Positions 33,338 to 43,298 of a DNA stretch of 64,000 bases are shown one piece after another. A program made the position numbers and the translations under genes. The notes beneath the pieces are model-generated. The model was not told the origin of the DNA. It worked only from the letters and a program-made list of their open reading frames with translations, and ran no database searches. Origin of the DNA: Clarkia xantiana subsp. parviflora (lineage: Eukaryota; Streptophyta; Magnoliopsida; Myrtales; Onagraceae); assembly GCA_036873135.1 (NCBI GenBank), contig JAPTYO010000008.1, positions 24,529,001-24,593,000 on the forward strand. The letters are read 5' to 3'. Each line of letters opens with the position of its first letter. Positions within the stretch are counted from its first letter, which is position 1.

Positions 33338-35543
33338 ATGCCGTTCTTTGAAGTGCTGAGGGCCAACAAGAAGTTTGAATGGACTGCTAAGTGCGAAGAG
33401 GCGTTCCAGGCACTCAAGCAGCACCTCCGCACCCTCCCGCCGTTGGCGAAGCCCATCCCAGGCGAGCCACTCTATCTGTATTTGGTTGTTTCTGAATTTG
33501 CTGTTAGCTCTGTCTTAGTGAAAGTTGTACAGGGTAGCCAAGTCCCCGTCTATTATATAAGCAAGGCACTCGCCAAGTTTGAAATGAATTATCCCGCCGT
33601 TGAGAAGTATCTTTATGCGTTGATTGTTACTGCTCGAAAGCTGAGACCTTACTTCCATGCGCATGAGATTACTGTTTTGACGAATCAGCCCTTGAAACAT
33701 TTTTTGAACCGACCTGATGCGTCGGGGAGATTAGTGAAATGGGCAGTCGAGCTTAGTGAATTCCACATTCACTTCGCTCCGAGAACGACTATTAAGGGCC
33801 AGGCGTTGGCGGATTTCATAGCAGAGTCTACAGCCCCCGATCTAGAAGAAGTGGGTCATGTAGAAGGGGCAACCATGGAAGTCCCGATGGCAGAGCAGTC
33901 AGAACAGCCCGATAACGAAAACACTTGGGAGATGTACACTGATGGCTCCTCAAATATAGAAGGATCGGGAGCAGGGTTTGTACTGATACCGCCAGGCGGA
34001 GGCGAGCCCTTTCGATATGCCTTGGCCCTGACATTTAGGGCCACCAACAATGAAGCTGAATATGAGGCTCTCATCACCGGCCTCAAGATTGCCAAAGGCA
34101 CGGGAGTTGGTCACTTAAAGGTGAAGTGCGATGCTAGCCTGATTGTGAACCAAGTCCATGGGCGATACGAAGCTAAGAGCCCGATGATGAAAAAGTACCT
34201 TCGGGATGTGCAAACCTTGAAGGAAAGTTTCAAGAGCTTCGATATTGAGGCGATCCCGAGGGAAGATAATGTGGAAGCAGATGCCTTGAGCAAGTTCGCC
34301 TTGGGGGCACCCCTCGATGAAAGTCGGAAGGTTCACTTCTTGGAGAAGGTAATCTTGTCAACCACCGATCAATCGGAGGTATGTTCCATCGAGACCGGAT
34401 CGGAGGAGTGCACTTGGATGACCTCGATAGCCGCGTACCTGACTACGGGGGCAGTCCCCGATGATGAAGTGGCAGCCGACAAATTACGCCGAATCGCGCC
34501 CAATTATGTGATGGTGGACAATCAGCTGTATAAAAAGGGGTATTTAACTCCTTACTTGAAATGTGTGGCTAAGCCCGACACAGATCGGATCCTTAGGGAG
34601 GTGCACGAAGGATACTCGGCTTGTCATGAAGGTGCCCGATCCATCGTGAGGAAAGTGCTGAACCTGGGCTATTACTGGCCCTCGATGAACAAGGAGGCAA
34701 CGATGCTAGTCCGATCCTGTGACGCTTGCCAGAGGTACGCCCCGAATATCGTGGCTCCAGTTGCCGATCTGACGTCCATCAAGAGTGCTTGGCCCTTCGC
34801 GCAATGGGGAATCGATTTGGTGGGACCCCTTCCAGTGGCAAAAGACCCATATCATATCCCTATACGGGATCCCCAAGGTATTGATCAGCGATAACGACCC
34901 TCCGTTTAACGGGGCCCAGTGGAAGGAGTACCTAGAGGAACTGAAAATTGAGAATCGGACAGCCTCTGTCCGTCATGCTCAAACCAATGGACAGGTGGAG
35001 TCAGCCAACAAGATCGTGATGGATGGCCTGAAGAAGAGGGTCCATGCCTTGAAGGGCAAATGGCTGGATGAGCTGGAAAATGTGCTTTGGGCTGTTAGAA
35101 CAACACCCAAGCGATCGACTGGGGAGACTCCGTTTGGCCTTGTTTATGGCACGGAAGCAGTCGCTCCCGTTGAAATAGCTGTGGCATCCCATCGGACGAG
35201 GTATTATGAAACTCTATCGAATGATGAAATGAGGCGTCTGGACTTGGACTTGGTCGAAGAGAAGAGGCGGAGTGCCGAGGAGGCCCAGGCTCGGATGCGC
35301 TTGGCAACGGCCCGATATTATAATCGACGAGTCAAGTCTCAACGGTTCTTTGTCGGGGAACTGGTCTGGCGTCGGAACGAATTTACCCTTTTGGATCGGA
35401 TCAACAAGATGTCGCCAAAATGGGAAGGACCTTATAAGGTCGTGGGGATGCCAGCTCGAAACGCGTATAAGTTGGAAGACCTCGATGGCAACGTGTTGAA
35501 GCATTCTTTTAGTGGCGAACACTTGAAGAAATGTCATGCTTGA
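33338..35543 (+). pseudogene. Tat-1 RNase H, second RNase H and integrase, with deletion
   Basis: The frame 33338-34894 holds the RT-connected RNase H (YYISKALAKFEMNY), then a second RNase H of the archaeal-like type (EMYTDGSSNIEGSGAGFVLI, NNEAEYEAL, VKCDASLIVNQV, EADALSKF) and the integrase zinc domain (HEGARSIVRKVLNLGYYWPS, CDACQRY). At about 34845 some 34 codons of the integrase core, present in the element at 43299-47201, are deleted and the frame shifts. The core end and C-terminal part (SDNDPPFNG, NGQVESANK, SGEHLKKCHA) are read in the frame ending at 35543. Confidence 0.93.
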
Positions 35544-35548
35544 TATTA

Positions 35549-36075
35549 AGTCGCCTTCAGTGGTGCAAGTTGTTTATCGAAGTCGCCTTCAGTGGTGCAA
35601 GTTGTTTATCGTTTTGATGTAAAAGCGTTTTGGGCCATCAATGAATAAAGAGTTTGCTTCCGAGTAAATCGCCTTAAGTGGTGTGGATAAATTGCCTTAA
35701 GTGGCACGATTAAATTGCCTTAGGTGGCGTGGTTTCGCCTTAAGTGGCGTGGTTTCGCCTTAAGTGGCACGATTAAATCGCCTTAAGTGGTGTGGATAAT
35801 TTGCCTTAAGTGGCACGATTAAATCGCCTTAGGTGGCGTGGTTTCGCCTTAAGTGGCGTGGTTTCGCCTTAAGTGGCGTGGTTTTTCCTTAAGTGGCGTG
35901 GTTTCGCCTTAAGTGGCACGATTAAATCGCCTTAAGTGGTGTGGATAAATTGCCTTAAGTGGCACGATTAAATCGCCTTAAGTGGTGTGGGTAAAATGTC
36001 TTAAGTGACGCGTCGAAATCACTCTAAGTGGTATGATTGAATCGCCTTAAGTGGCGTGTTTAATTCACCTTAAGT
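35549..36075 (+). repeat. minisatellite after Tat-1 pol
   Basis: More than 20 degenerate units of about 18-23 bp centred on TCGCCTTAAGTGGCRYG with variants (AAATTGCCTTAAGTGG, GTTTCGCCTTAAGTGGCG). It begins with two copies of about 38 bp containing CAGTGGTGCAAGTTGTTTAT. It separates the sense pol from the end of the antisense gene, a place where Tat elements often carry tandem repeats. Confidence 0.93.
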
Positions 36076-36173
36076 GGTGCAACGATGATCGGAACCAAAA
36101 TGGATTGATATTATAAATGGCAATCAGGTTCACAACAAGAGAATGAAATTACAAAGGATCCTAAGATAAAGCG

Positions 36174-39102
36174 TTAAGCTTGGTCCTTGGCAGCATCGGA
36201 GGGAGTAGAGTCCACGAGGTCCGTGGCAGAAGGCTCCGCGATCGGAGGATCGGATCCTGGAAGATTGGCCGCGGGAGGATCGGACTCTTGGAGGTCAGCC
36301 AGTGAAGGGTCGATCATCGGGGGATCAGTTGTCGGGAGGTCTGCACTTGGAGGCTCCACCGTGCCTTCAGCACCCGCAGCCCCCTCGGGGGTGTTGGCCC
36401 CGTCGCTCTCGTCGGAAAGGTTGAAATACCTCTCCGCGAAGGGGGCGAGAGTCTGAGACTTGGTGAAGTCGATGGCACCACCATACTCCAGATGGAGCTC
36501 CTCGACAGCATTAAGCAAGGTGGTCTCCACCTCCGCCGTACAGAACTTCACCGCGTCCACTTGGAAAGCCTCGGAGCCCCGATAATCTTCCCGACCCTTG
36601 GCCTCAGCCTCGGCCAGCTTGGTGGGAAACTCAGCAAGTTCCCGCTCCATCTGTTGAGACCGATTGGCGAGAAGGACTTTCTCAGCTTCTAGTCCCGCCT
36701 TGGCGTCTTCAAGGGCATTCTTCTCGAGGACAAGCCTGTCCCGATCCTCCGCGCGCCCTTGCTGCTCTTCCTTGAGCTTTTTCCGCTCCTGTTTCAGCAA
36801 CCGCTCAAAGTCGTGGACTTGCCTCAGGAGGTCCCGAGTCTTCTGGTTAAGGAGGGCCTGCTCCTTAACCAACTTACCCCTCGACGATTCGGAGGCAGCC
36901 AGATCCTCCTTGAGCTTGGCCAAGACCTCGGGGGCCGCCTTGGCTCGCTCCTGCTCCAGGGTCTCCTCCAGGGCCAGGATGTACCAGAAACAGTGGTGTT
37001 GGTCCGCCATTTCCTGTGGAAAAGAAAGGAAGAGGCTAGTGCATGAGAATATTTTACATTATATACTAAGTGTAAAAACAGGAAGCCTTACCTCCACACG
37101 ACGAACGGCCATATCGCGAATGTCTGCGTGGATGACCTCTCGAGCCAAGGAGAGTGGAATCTTCACAGACGGCGGAACTAAACCTGCCAGCAGGTGCAGA
37201 CCCAGTTCCGGTGATATATTGTCCCGACGCAGCGGGACCCCCCGCAATGACTCGATCGGGGTCCAGGGAGCCGTCGCCTGGTCGGGGGTGTAAACCTGAT
37301 AGAAGCTCCCGTCTAAGGGGAGAGGAGGAAGGATGACCTGAGTTTCGGAGGTGCGCGCCTCCGAGCCGCCGGGAGAACCCGTCGTCCCTTCAGGAGTCAG
37401 GCTCAAGACCGGCGAATGCTGTTGTGCCGGGGAAGATGGAGGCAGCCCTTCGGGTGTCGGCTCCAGCGGGGTCTGCCTCACCCCCCGACGACGAAACAGG
37501 GGCTAACCCTCGCTCGCCTCCTCATAAGAGTGAGAAACATCCAGGTCCACCACCCGACGGAACTGACCGTCCGTCGGGGCATCTTCAGTCCCCGATCCTC
37601 TCGGGGCAGGAAGTGAAAGGAGGGGCTCTCCGACCCGGGCGTCGGAGGGTGACGCCCCCGCTGAAGCTCCAGCTCCCGATTGACCTGCAGCTGGAGGACG
37701 AGAAGCTTCAGAAAGATAATCAGGAAGTTGATCAAGATCCTTACACCAAATGATGCGACGGGAGAGATACTGGTCCTTCCCGTAATAATTGTAGTAACCC
37801 GCTTTAAGGATGCAGGGAGTTTCTCCTTGCAGGATGCGGTTGATCCCTTCGATCCTAGCTCTCTTATCGGAGGGGATTAACTCCTCGGGAATACGCCTCC
37901 TGTATAATCGAATTGCTAATCGGAGCTACTTACCTTCCTCGGGAGTCTGGGTGTTGAAGATCTGCTCCATCTTCTCCACCCGGGCCCGCTTGATTTGCTC
38001 CGAAGTTGGAGGTGCCGATGAAGAGGCGGCCCTCTTCGAAGACTTCCTCTTCCTCGCAGGGGGTTGGACAGCATCGGTCTCCGCCTGCTTAAGCACGATA
38101 TTGGTCAGCAATGATACCTTCTTAGCTGCAAAGACGAAAACGAAGATGCAATTAGAATATTACCCAAGGAACGAGGTTGGAAGGGTCGTCGAAGAGTTGA
38201 TCCCCGGAGGCAACATCAAGGAATCGGATCCCGGTCAGAACCAGATCCCGCTCCCCGATTGAGTTGGCATCGAGGGGAGCGAAAGAATCCCCCCAGCGAT
38301 AGAGTTGGACGCATTGGAGAATCTGGAAATCCTCCTCGGAGTAAGTGTGAAAAGCGGGAGGAGGGTCTGCTTCAACCTCCCATCGGGGCCACGGAATAGA
38401 GCTGTTCCGGATGAAGAAGTAATTCTTCTTCCAGCCGCTGTTGTCGGGCCCCGAGTCAGTGATGAGCCCCCGACCTTTGGCGACCTTCCAGGTGTCACCA
38501 TTCCAGCTGTACCGGGAGAGCTGCGTCTTGCTCCATTTAGGCATCCGCGGGTAGAAAGCACAGACCCCAACATCATTGCATTTCATCCCGAAGAAGGTCC
38601 GGAAAAGTCGGAGGCTGTAGGTCCACTGTTGGCGAAGGCAAAGGACAAGAAGGGCATTCCACACACGGATGGCGTGGGGGGAAAAAGTAGTCGGATGTGT
38701 TTTGTAATATTCACACATCTCGACTAAATTCCCACAGAAGGGGAATCGGATCCCCGCCGATATTTGCCCTGCAGAGACAAATACCTCCCCTTCCCGGGGA
38801 CGAGTGACCACAGGGTCGCTCGGGACGCGAGGGCGAGGAAAAGGGAAGCGAGGCTCCCAGGTGGAAGTAATACATCCTTCCCGGAGAGCCGCATCATAGG
38901 CGGTTTCTGAAATCTCATTACAAGCATAGTCAAACTTGAAGGGCTTTCTCCCCCCGGAACTGGATTCACCGTCTGGAAAATGATCATGGCAAGAAAAGGC
39001 ACAGTTGATTTCCGCAAAAGTCCGGGTAAGTTGATTGAGGTAAAAAGAAAAACTATGCTAACAAGTTTTTTCGGAATCGAAGGAGGAAATCTTACCAGAC
39101 AT
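36174..39102 (-). pseudogene. spliced antisense gene of Tat-1 (Transposase_28-type plus coiled coil)
   Basis: Five exons join in phase with GT-AG borders: 39102-39096 (ATGTCTG), 38972-38164, about 38120-37934, 37801-37092 and 37013-36174, giving about 850 codons. Exon 2 has the domain seen in plant proteins named putative gypsy-type transposon (EMCEYYKTHPTTFSPHAIRV, WNALLVLCLR, WSKTQLSRYSWNGDTWKVAK). Exon 3 is basic (PPARKRKSSKRAA), exon 4 has GYYNYYGKDQYLSRRIIWCK, and exon 5 is a long coiled coil (EQERAKAAPEVLAKLKEDLA) with a P-S-D-rich tail. One in-frame TAG at 37503-37505 (exon 4) breaks this copy. The exon 3 start is the least certain border. It runs opposite to gag-pol and its function is unknown. 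Confidence 0.8.
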
Positions 39103-39245
39103 GTTGAATCGGAGAAGAAAAGACGATCTTGATGGTCGGAGATCCTGGTTGCCGGAGTGCTGATCAGAAACCAAAGAGGAGAGCTTGAGCTTTTGAAAAC
39201 ACAGAGAATGAAACGGTAGAGGAGAACTGAATAGTGCCAAGATTT

Positions 39246-39258
39246 GGGGTTTTATAGG
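39246..39258 (-). promoter_or_regulatory. probable TATA box of the antisense gene
   Basis: On the minus strand CCTATAAAACCCC lies about 150 bases upstream of the antisense ATG (39102), a normal plant promoter distance. It suggests that the antisense gene has its own promoter inside the element rather than using the LTR. Confidence 0.55.
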
Positions 39259-39591
39259 AGAGAGGACAGCCAAAGAGACGTTGCAATCCGGACCGTTGAA
39301 GATGAAACGCCTCAACCTGAGTCGTTGAGACGCTACCGACAAAACGGCTAGAAAATGCTTTTTCATAAAAAGCAGGCACGGGTACCCAAGTCGTCGCTTC
39401 ATCACCCATCGCATTTAATAGTTGAGTAACCGATAAATCTTTTCGGATTCGGTGGTTATCCTCGGAATATCTGGGAATCTTGGAGGAGGAGATCTGCTTC
39501 AGAAGATTTTTCGTAAAGTCAAAAGTCTCCGATGCCGATATCGGGAGGTCCGGAACTGGAAGACACGACGAACTGTAAGTCCCTCATGTCT

Positions 39592-39604
39592 TGGGGGCAA
39601 ATGA
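39592..39604 (+). other. polypurine tract of Tat-1
   Basis: TTGGGGGCAAATGA directly before the 3' LTR. It resembles the tract CTCGGGGGCAAG before the LTR at 23624. Confidence 0.8.
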
Positions 39605-40331
39605 TGGGTTTCGATATAGTCGTTGGGCCCATTAACGGCGACTAAACGGCGAAGTAGGCCCACTGGGCCCCAAAAGAGGCTTAGAAGACCAATACGAGGG
39701 GACCCGACAAGGTCGGTCCCGATATATGAGCTGAACGCTCCCGATGATATGCCATTAAGTAGGCCCCGATGATATGCCTTTAAGTAGGCCCCGATGATAT
39801 GCCTTTAAGTAGGCCCCGATGATATGCCTTTGAGTAGGCCCCGATGATATGCCTTTGAGTAGGCCCCGATATTGAATCCCTGAGAATGCTGGCCCTGTCC
39901 CGATGACGAGGGGCCCCGAGCGGTGACCAAAGGAGATAACTCTGGAGTCCCCGACATCCGTCGGGACTTGCCACCAGAGAACGAGGCCGAGAAACACGCC
40001 CACTATCAACATAGTGGGGAAGTGGCCTGAAAAGACAGAACGTGGGCAAGTGGCCGAGATAAACGGAACGTGGGCTAACTGCCCCCAGCAGTTATCGCAA
40101 CAGGTAACTGGAGTAACTCCTCCCCTATATAAAGGAAGGAGTTACCTCAGGATTGATAGGTTCATATACTCATATACTGATACTTGTCAGCCTACATCGA
40201 GATACTCATTTAAGCATCGGAGAGGGATTCTGGGTCACCGCCCGGTCTATCCTCTTCTTGCAGGATTACTTGGAGCGAAGGAGTTCGGACTTCCGTCAAG
40301 AACGTACCGGAGTTCTAACCGTGATCCAACA
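39605..40331 (+). repeat. 3' LTR of Tat-1
   Basis: 727 bp, five 25-bp units, TATA at about 40125-40135, R motif at 40207-40226. Ends GTGATCCAACA before CCCCCGA. Confidence 0.95.
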
Positions 40332-40709
40332 CCCCCGAAGTCGTCGACTTGAAACATGGTTAAGTTTTAGACTGACGACATAGGAGGCATGTCATATCGT
40401 CTAAACTCAATACAACCTACGTACATTTGCACTTAATTAATTAACTAGGACACTAAATAGGCATACTCATAGTATAATTAAGTGCAACTAGTATTTTTCC
40501 AAATAAATAAAAGATGTGAATCTTCTTCTTCATTAAATACAAGCTTAATATAATTATGCAGCATTGATGCTTTAGCTTATCCTTCTAACACGCCGCCGAA
40601 TAAGAGCTAGCACCTCCGAACCATTCCCCGATTTTCTAACCACTCCACCGTTGTGTTGCTTCTTATAATGCCCTCCTCCCTATACCATATATTTATAACA
40701 ACCCATTCA
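40332..40709 (-). repeat. 5' LTR of H, 5' portion (start of U3)
   Basis: Continues the LTR broken at 29346. The joined order 28570-29346 then 40332-40709 matches the uninterrupted copy at 49738-50435. On the minus strand the LTR starts TGAATGGGTTG, partly mirroring its other end AACCCAACA. Total LTR about 1.15 kb. Confidence 0.8.
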
Positions 40710-40731
40710 AAACAAAAATGTATAAAAAAAA

Positions 40732-41443
40732 GGTTAAGAACACAATAGGGGCCTGAATGTTTGCCCATGTTGCCAAAAGGGGTCTGAATTGAAAAAACGT
40801 ATTATTAAGGGCCTGAATTTTGAGTTTTGTGTTTTTTCAAGTCTCCGTCCAAATTTTCTGTTAAATCTAACAGATTCACGTGAAAAGACAAAAATACCCT
40901 TTTGTAATTATTATACAATTTATCAATTTAATTAATAAAATGTAAAATGTCTAAAATACCCCTACACACTAATTATGCCCTTAAGGCCACCACGCTCCGG
41001 CCACCGCCCGGCGACCACCACCCGGCTCCGGCGACCGCCACCGATCTCCGATTGGAGCTCCGAAGCTCCGATCGGAGCCAAAAAAGCTCCGATCGGAGCT
41101 TTTCGGTCGTCGCCGGAGGTGGTCGCCGGAGGCCGGTGGTGGTCGCCGGAGTCGGGGTGGTGGTGGTCGCCGGAGCTGTGGTGGCTTAAAGGGTATTTTC
41201 GTCATTTTAGGTCAAACATATAAGAGACACACTTTGGTCAAAGGGCATTTTCGGGTTTTCAAATTATTTTTGGTCACATGCCAAGCATGTGACCACTTTC
41301 CGTCACTTTTAACAGAAAAAATAGACGGAGACCTCACTTATACACAAAACTCAAAATTCAGGCCCTAAATAATACGTTTTTTCAATTCAGACCCCTTTTG
41401 GCAACATGAGCAAACATTCAGGCCCCTATTGTGTTCTTAACCC
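40732..41443. mobile_element. GGGTTAAGAAC-ended inverted-repeat element (MULE-like), copy 2
   Basis: 712 bp. Left end GGTTAAGAACACAATAGGGG, right end its complement with one extra G. Perfect 9-bp flanks TAAAAAAAA (40723-40731 and 41444-41452). The arms carry GGCCTGAAT words instead of GGTCTGAA. The core again has CCGGCGACCACC-type repeats, two GCTCCGATCGGAGC palindromes (about 41060-41102) and, near the right arm, TGGTCACATGCC/AAGCATGTGACC (about 41271-41294). No transposase. Confidence 0.85.
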
Positions 41444-41452
41444 TAAAAAAAA

Positions 41453-41827
41453 TGTCTCAAAAAATAATTTGAATTTTTTTTCAAAACAAAAATCTATAAA
41501 ATAAAAAATGTCTCAAAATTAAATACATTGGCTATGATATAAATTACTATAATACATAAATTAAAAAGTAAATAATGGATAAATGAATTGTAAAAATCTA
41601 ATAAGCGATCTTCTTTTCTTTTTTTTTCAAAAAAAAATCTTTTAAAATCTAGCTAAAATAAAATTGTACATTAATTATATTTTTATTTAAAAGTTACTTT
41701 AATAAAAAGCTTCGTATGATTGAGCCGGCCATGCTATTCTTTTCAGTGGCCTAATGCATGCATGCAACCTATACCCCTCCTAATAAACAAATCATATATT
41801 CCTACAACATTGAGTTGTCTTTCCTCC
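41453..41827. other. AT-rich intergenic stretch
   Basis: Poly(A)/poly(T)-rich, no frame, repeat or element end recognised. Confidence 0.6.
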
Positions 41828-41834
41828 TATAAGG

Positions 41835-42025
41835 GAAAAATTCTTCCTTACCTCCGATCCAGCATGTGGAGGCCACTTGTTGGCTCTCCATCCACACGAA
41901 ACTTGACAGCTCCTCCTCACTTCTGCAGTGTGTTTCTCACTTTTAGCAATTGTCAAATTTTGTGTGGATGAAGAGCCACCAAGTGGCCCTCCACGTGCTG
42001 AATCGGAGGCAATGAAGAATTTCTT
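41835..42025. mobile_element. small inverted-repeat MITE, hAT-like
   Basis: 191 bp with about 75-bp arms. The left arm has CTCCGATCCAGCATGTGGAG and CTCTCCATCCACAC. The right arm is its imperfect complement (GTGTGGATGAAGAG, CTCCACGTGCTGAATCGGAG). Flanks CTATAAGG (41827-41834) and TTATAAGG (42025-42032, overlapping by one base the assigned end) match at 7 of 8, pointing to an 8-bp duplication as in hAT elements. Confidence 0.7.
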
Positions 42026-42032
42026 TATAAGG

Positions 42033-42437
42033 TAGTTCCGAAAGGGTGGGACATCAGAATGTCCTTTAATAGAAAAGGACGTGTTCATTTATTGCTTATT
42101 ATTTTATTGGGAGGAGGATGATAGGAAATAGTATTGTTTAAATGTTCTTCCAAAATTGATCAAATGAGCGGATATAATTAGGGGTGTCAACATATTAGGG
42201 TGTGTACCGACCTGCGGGGCCCGCATCCCGTGTGATATGTTACGGGTATGGATTTGATTTTGCGGGGTCTTACAGACTAGTCTTGTACGTGTAAAATAAT
42301 AATACATAGTCACAACAACAAGGATTATAATGAATTTGGTGATTTTTAGTTTTGAATATGGAGTTAGATTTATTTTTTTTATTCGAATTTGGAGTTGAAT
42401 TTGAACATGATGCATATAAAAAGTTTAGGGTTTAGAA
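42033..42437. other. AT-rich intergenic stretch
   Basis: No gene or element recognised. Ends at the LTR of Tat-2. Confidence 0.6.
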
Positions 42438-43172
42438 TGTTTCGACCAAGTTAACGCGGGCTGTCCGCTGAGTAACTTGTCGATGTCTTCGGGTTGGGCG
42501 CGAGCTTGTCTGGGCCAAGTCCGTCTCCTAGGGTCGTGAGCGGGCCTTTGGCTTCGTCTCCAAGATCGCACTAAGTCCTTCGGGCTCTCTCGCTAGCTGC
42601 CTGTCCGTACCTGCGAGAGGAGCATTACCAAGCAACTCCCGTGGAGAGGGGGGGTGCTTGGTGTGCTCACTCCGACGATCAACATTAGACAGTTCTAGAG
42701 AGAGAAAGTTTAGAGAGAGGTCAGAGCTTTTCCTAATTCTCCCCCAAAGTGACTTGGAAATGTTTACCCCCAAGGTGGCTATTTATAGGCAACCTTGGAC
42801 CGTAAGCCGGTTTTGACCCGGTTCAATGTGGAAATGTGAACCGGGATGCAGGGGAGAGCTTTGGGAAAAGGACTCTGACGCGCGTCTCAGGCGGCTGTCA
42901 CGAGCGGGACGCGCGTGCCTTTGAAACATAGGTCTCGGACACATAGGAGTTAGTCAAAAATCGGGTCTCCTATACATTCGGGACAAAATGGGGGGTGTGC
43001 GCGACGCCCCCGGGGCGCTAAGCTTACCCGGAATTCCGGGTAAGCCCCCGGGGGTGCCGGGCAAGTTCACGACTTGCCCGGTTTCCCCCGGTTAGCTCGA
43101 AATTGGGTTTCGTAGTGGATCTTACGTGCGTGTATGAGGTCCGAATAATTAAAACTGAGCCCGAATCTAACA
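42438..43172 (-). repeat. 3' LTR of Tat-2
   Basis: 735 bp. On the minus strand TGTTAGATTCGGGCTCAG ... GGTCGAAACA. TATA box TATAAATAGCC at about 42780-42790. Shares the AAGGTTGCCTATAAATAG promoter core with the LTR at 23624. Confidence 0.93.
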
Positions 43173-43298
43173 CTCTGTTGTTAGTAACATAACTTCATTT
43201 GATGCGCAAGTATGGAGTTACACATCTCCTTCTTTTAAAGTAATGAAGACTAAAAAGCTTGATACGACGGCTTTTAGTTCTATGGTTTCCTTTCTTGT
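43173..43298 (-). other. short 3' spacer of Tat-2
   Basis: 126 bases between the pol stop and the 3' LTR. It ends AACAACAGAG on the minus strand, a weak polypurine tract. It has no antisense gene and no minisatellite, unlike Tat-1. Confidence 0.7.

Larger units (their letters stand above)
29347..40331 (+). mobile_element. complete Ty3/gypsy Tat-lineage element (Tat-1) with antisense gene
   Basis: 10,985 bp, LTR-gag-PR-RT-RH-aRH-IN-minisatellite-antisense gene-LTR. LTRs at 29347-30048 and 39605-40331 begin TGGGTTTCGATATAG and end GTGATCCAACA. Flanked by CCCCCGA on both sides (29340-29346 and 40332-40338). It lies inside the LTR of H. The empty site is seen in the LTR copy at 49738-50435 (near 50031-50040). 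The second RNase H domain and the antisense frame mark the Tat lineage. The sense gag-pol is broken by stops, frameshifts and an integrase deletion. Confidence 0.95.
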
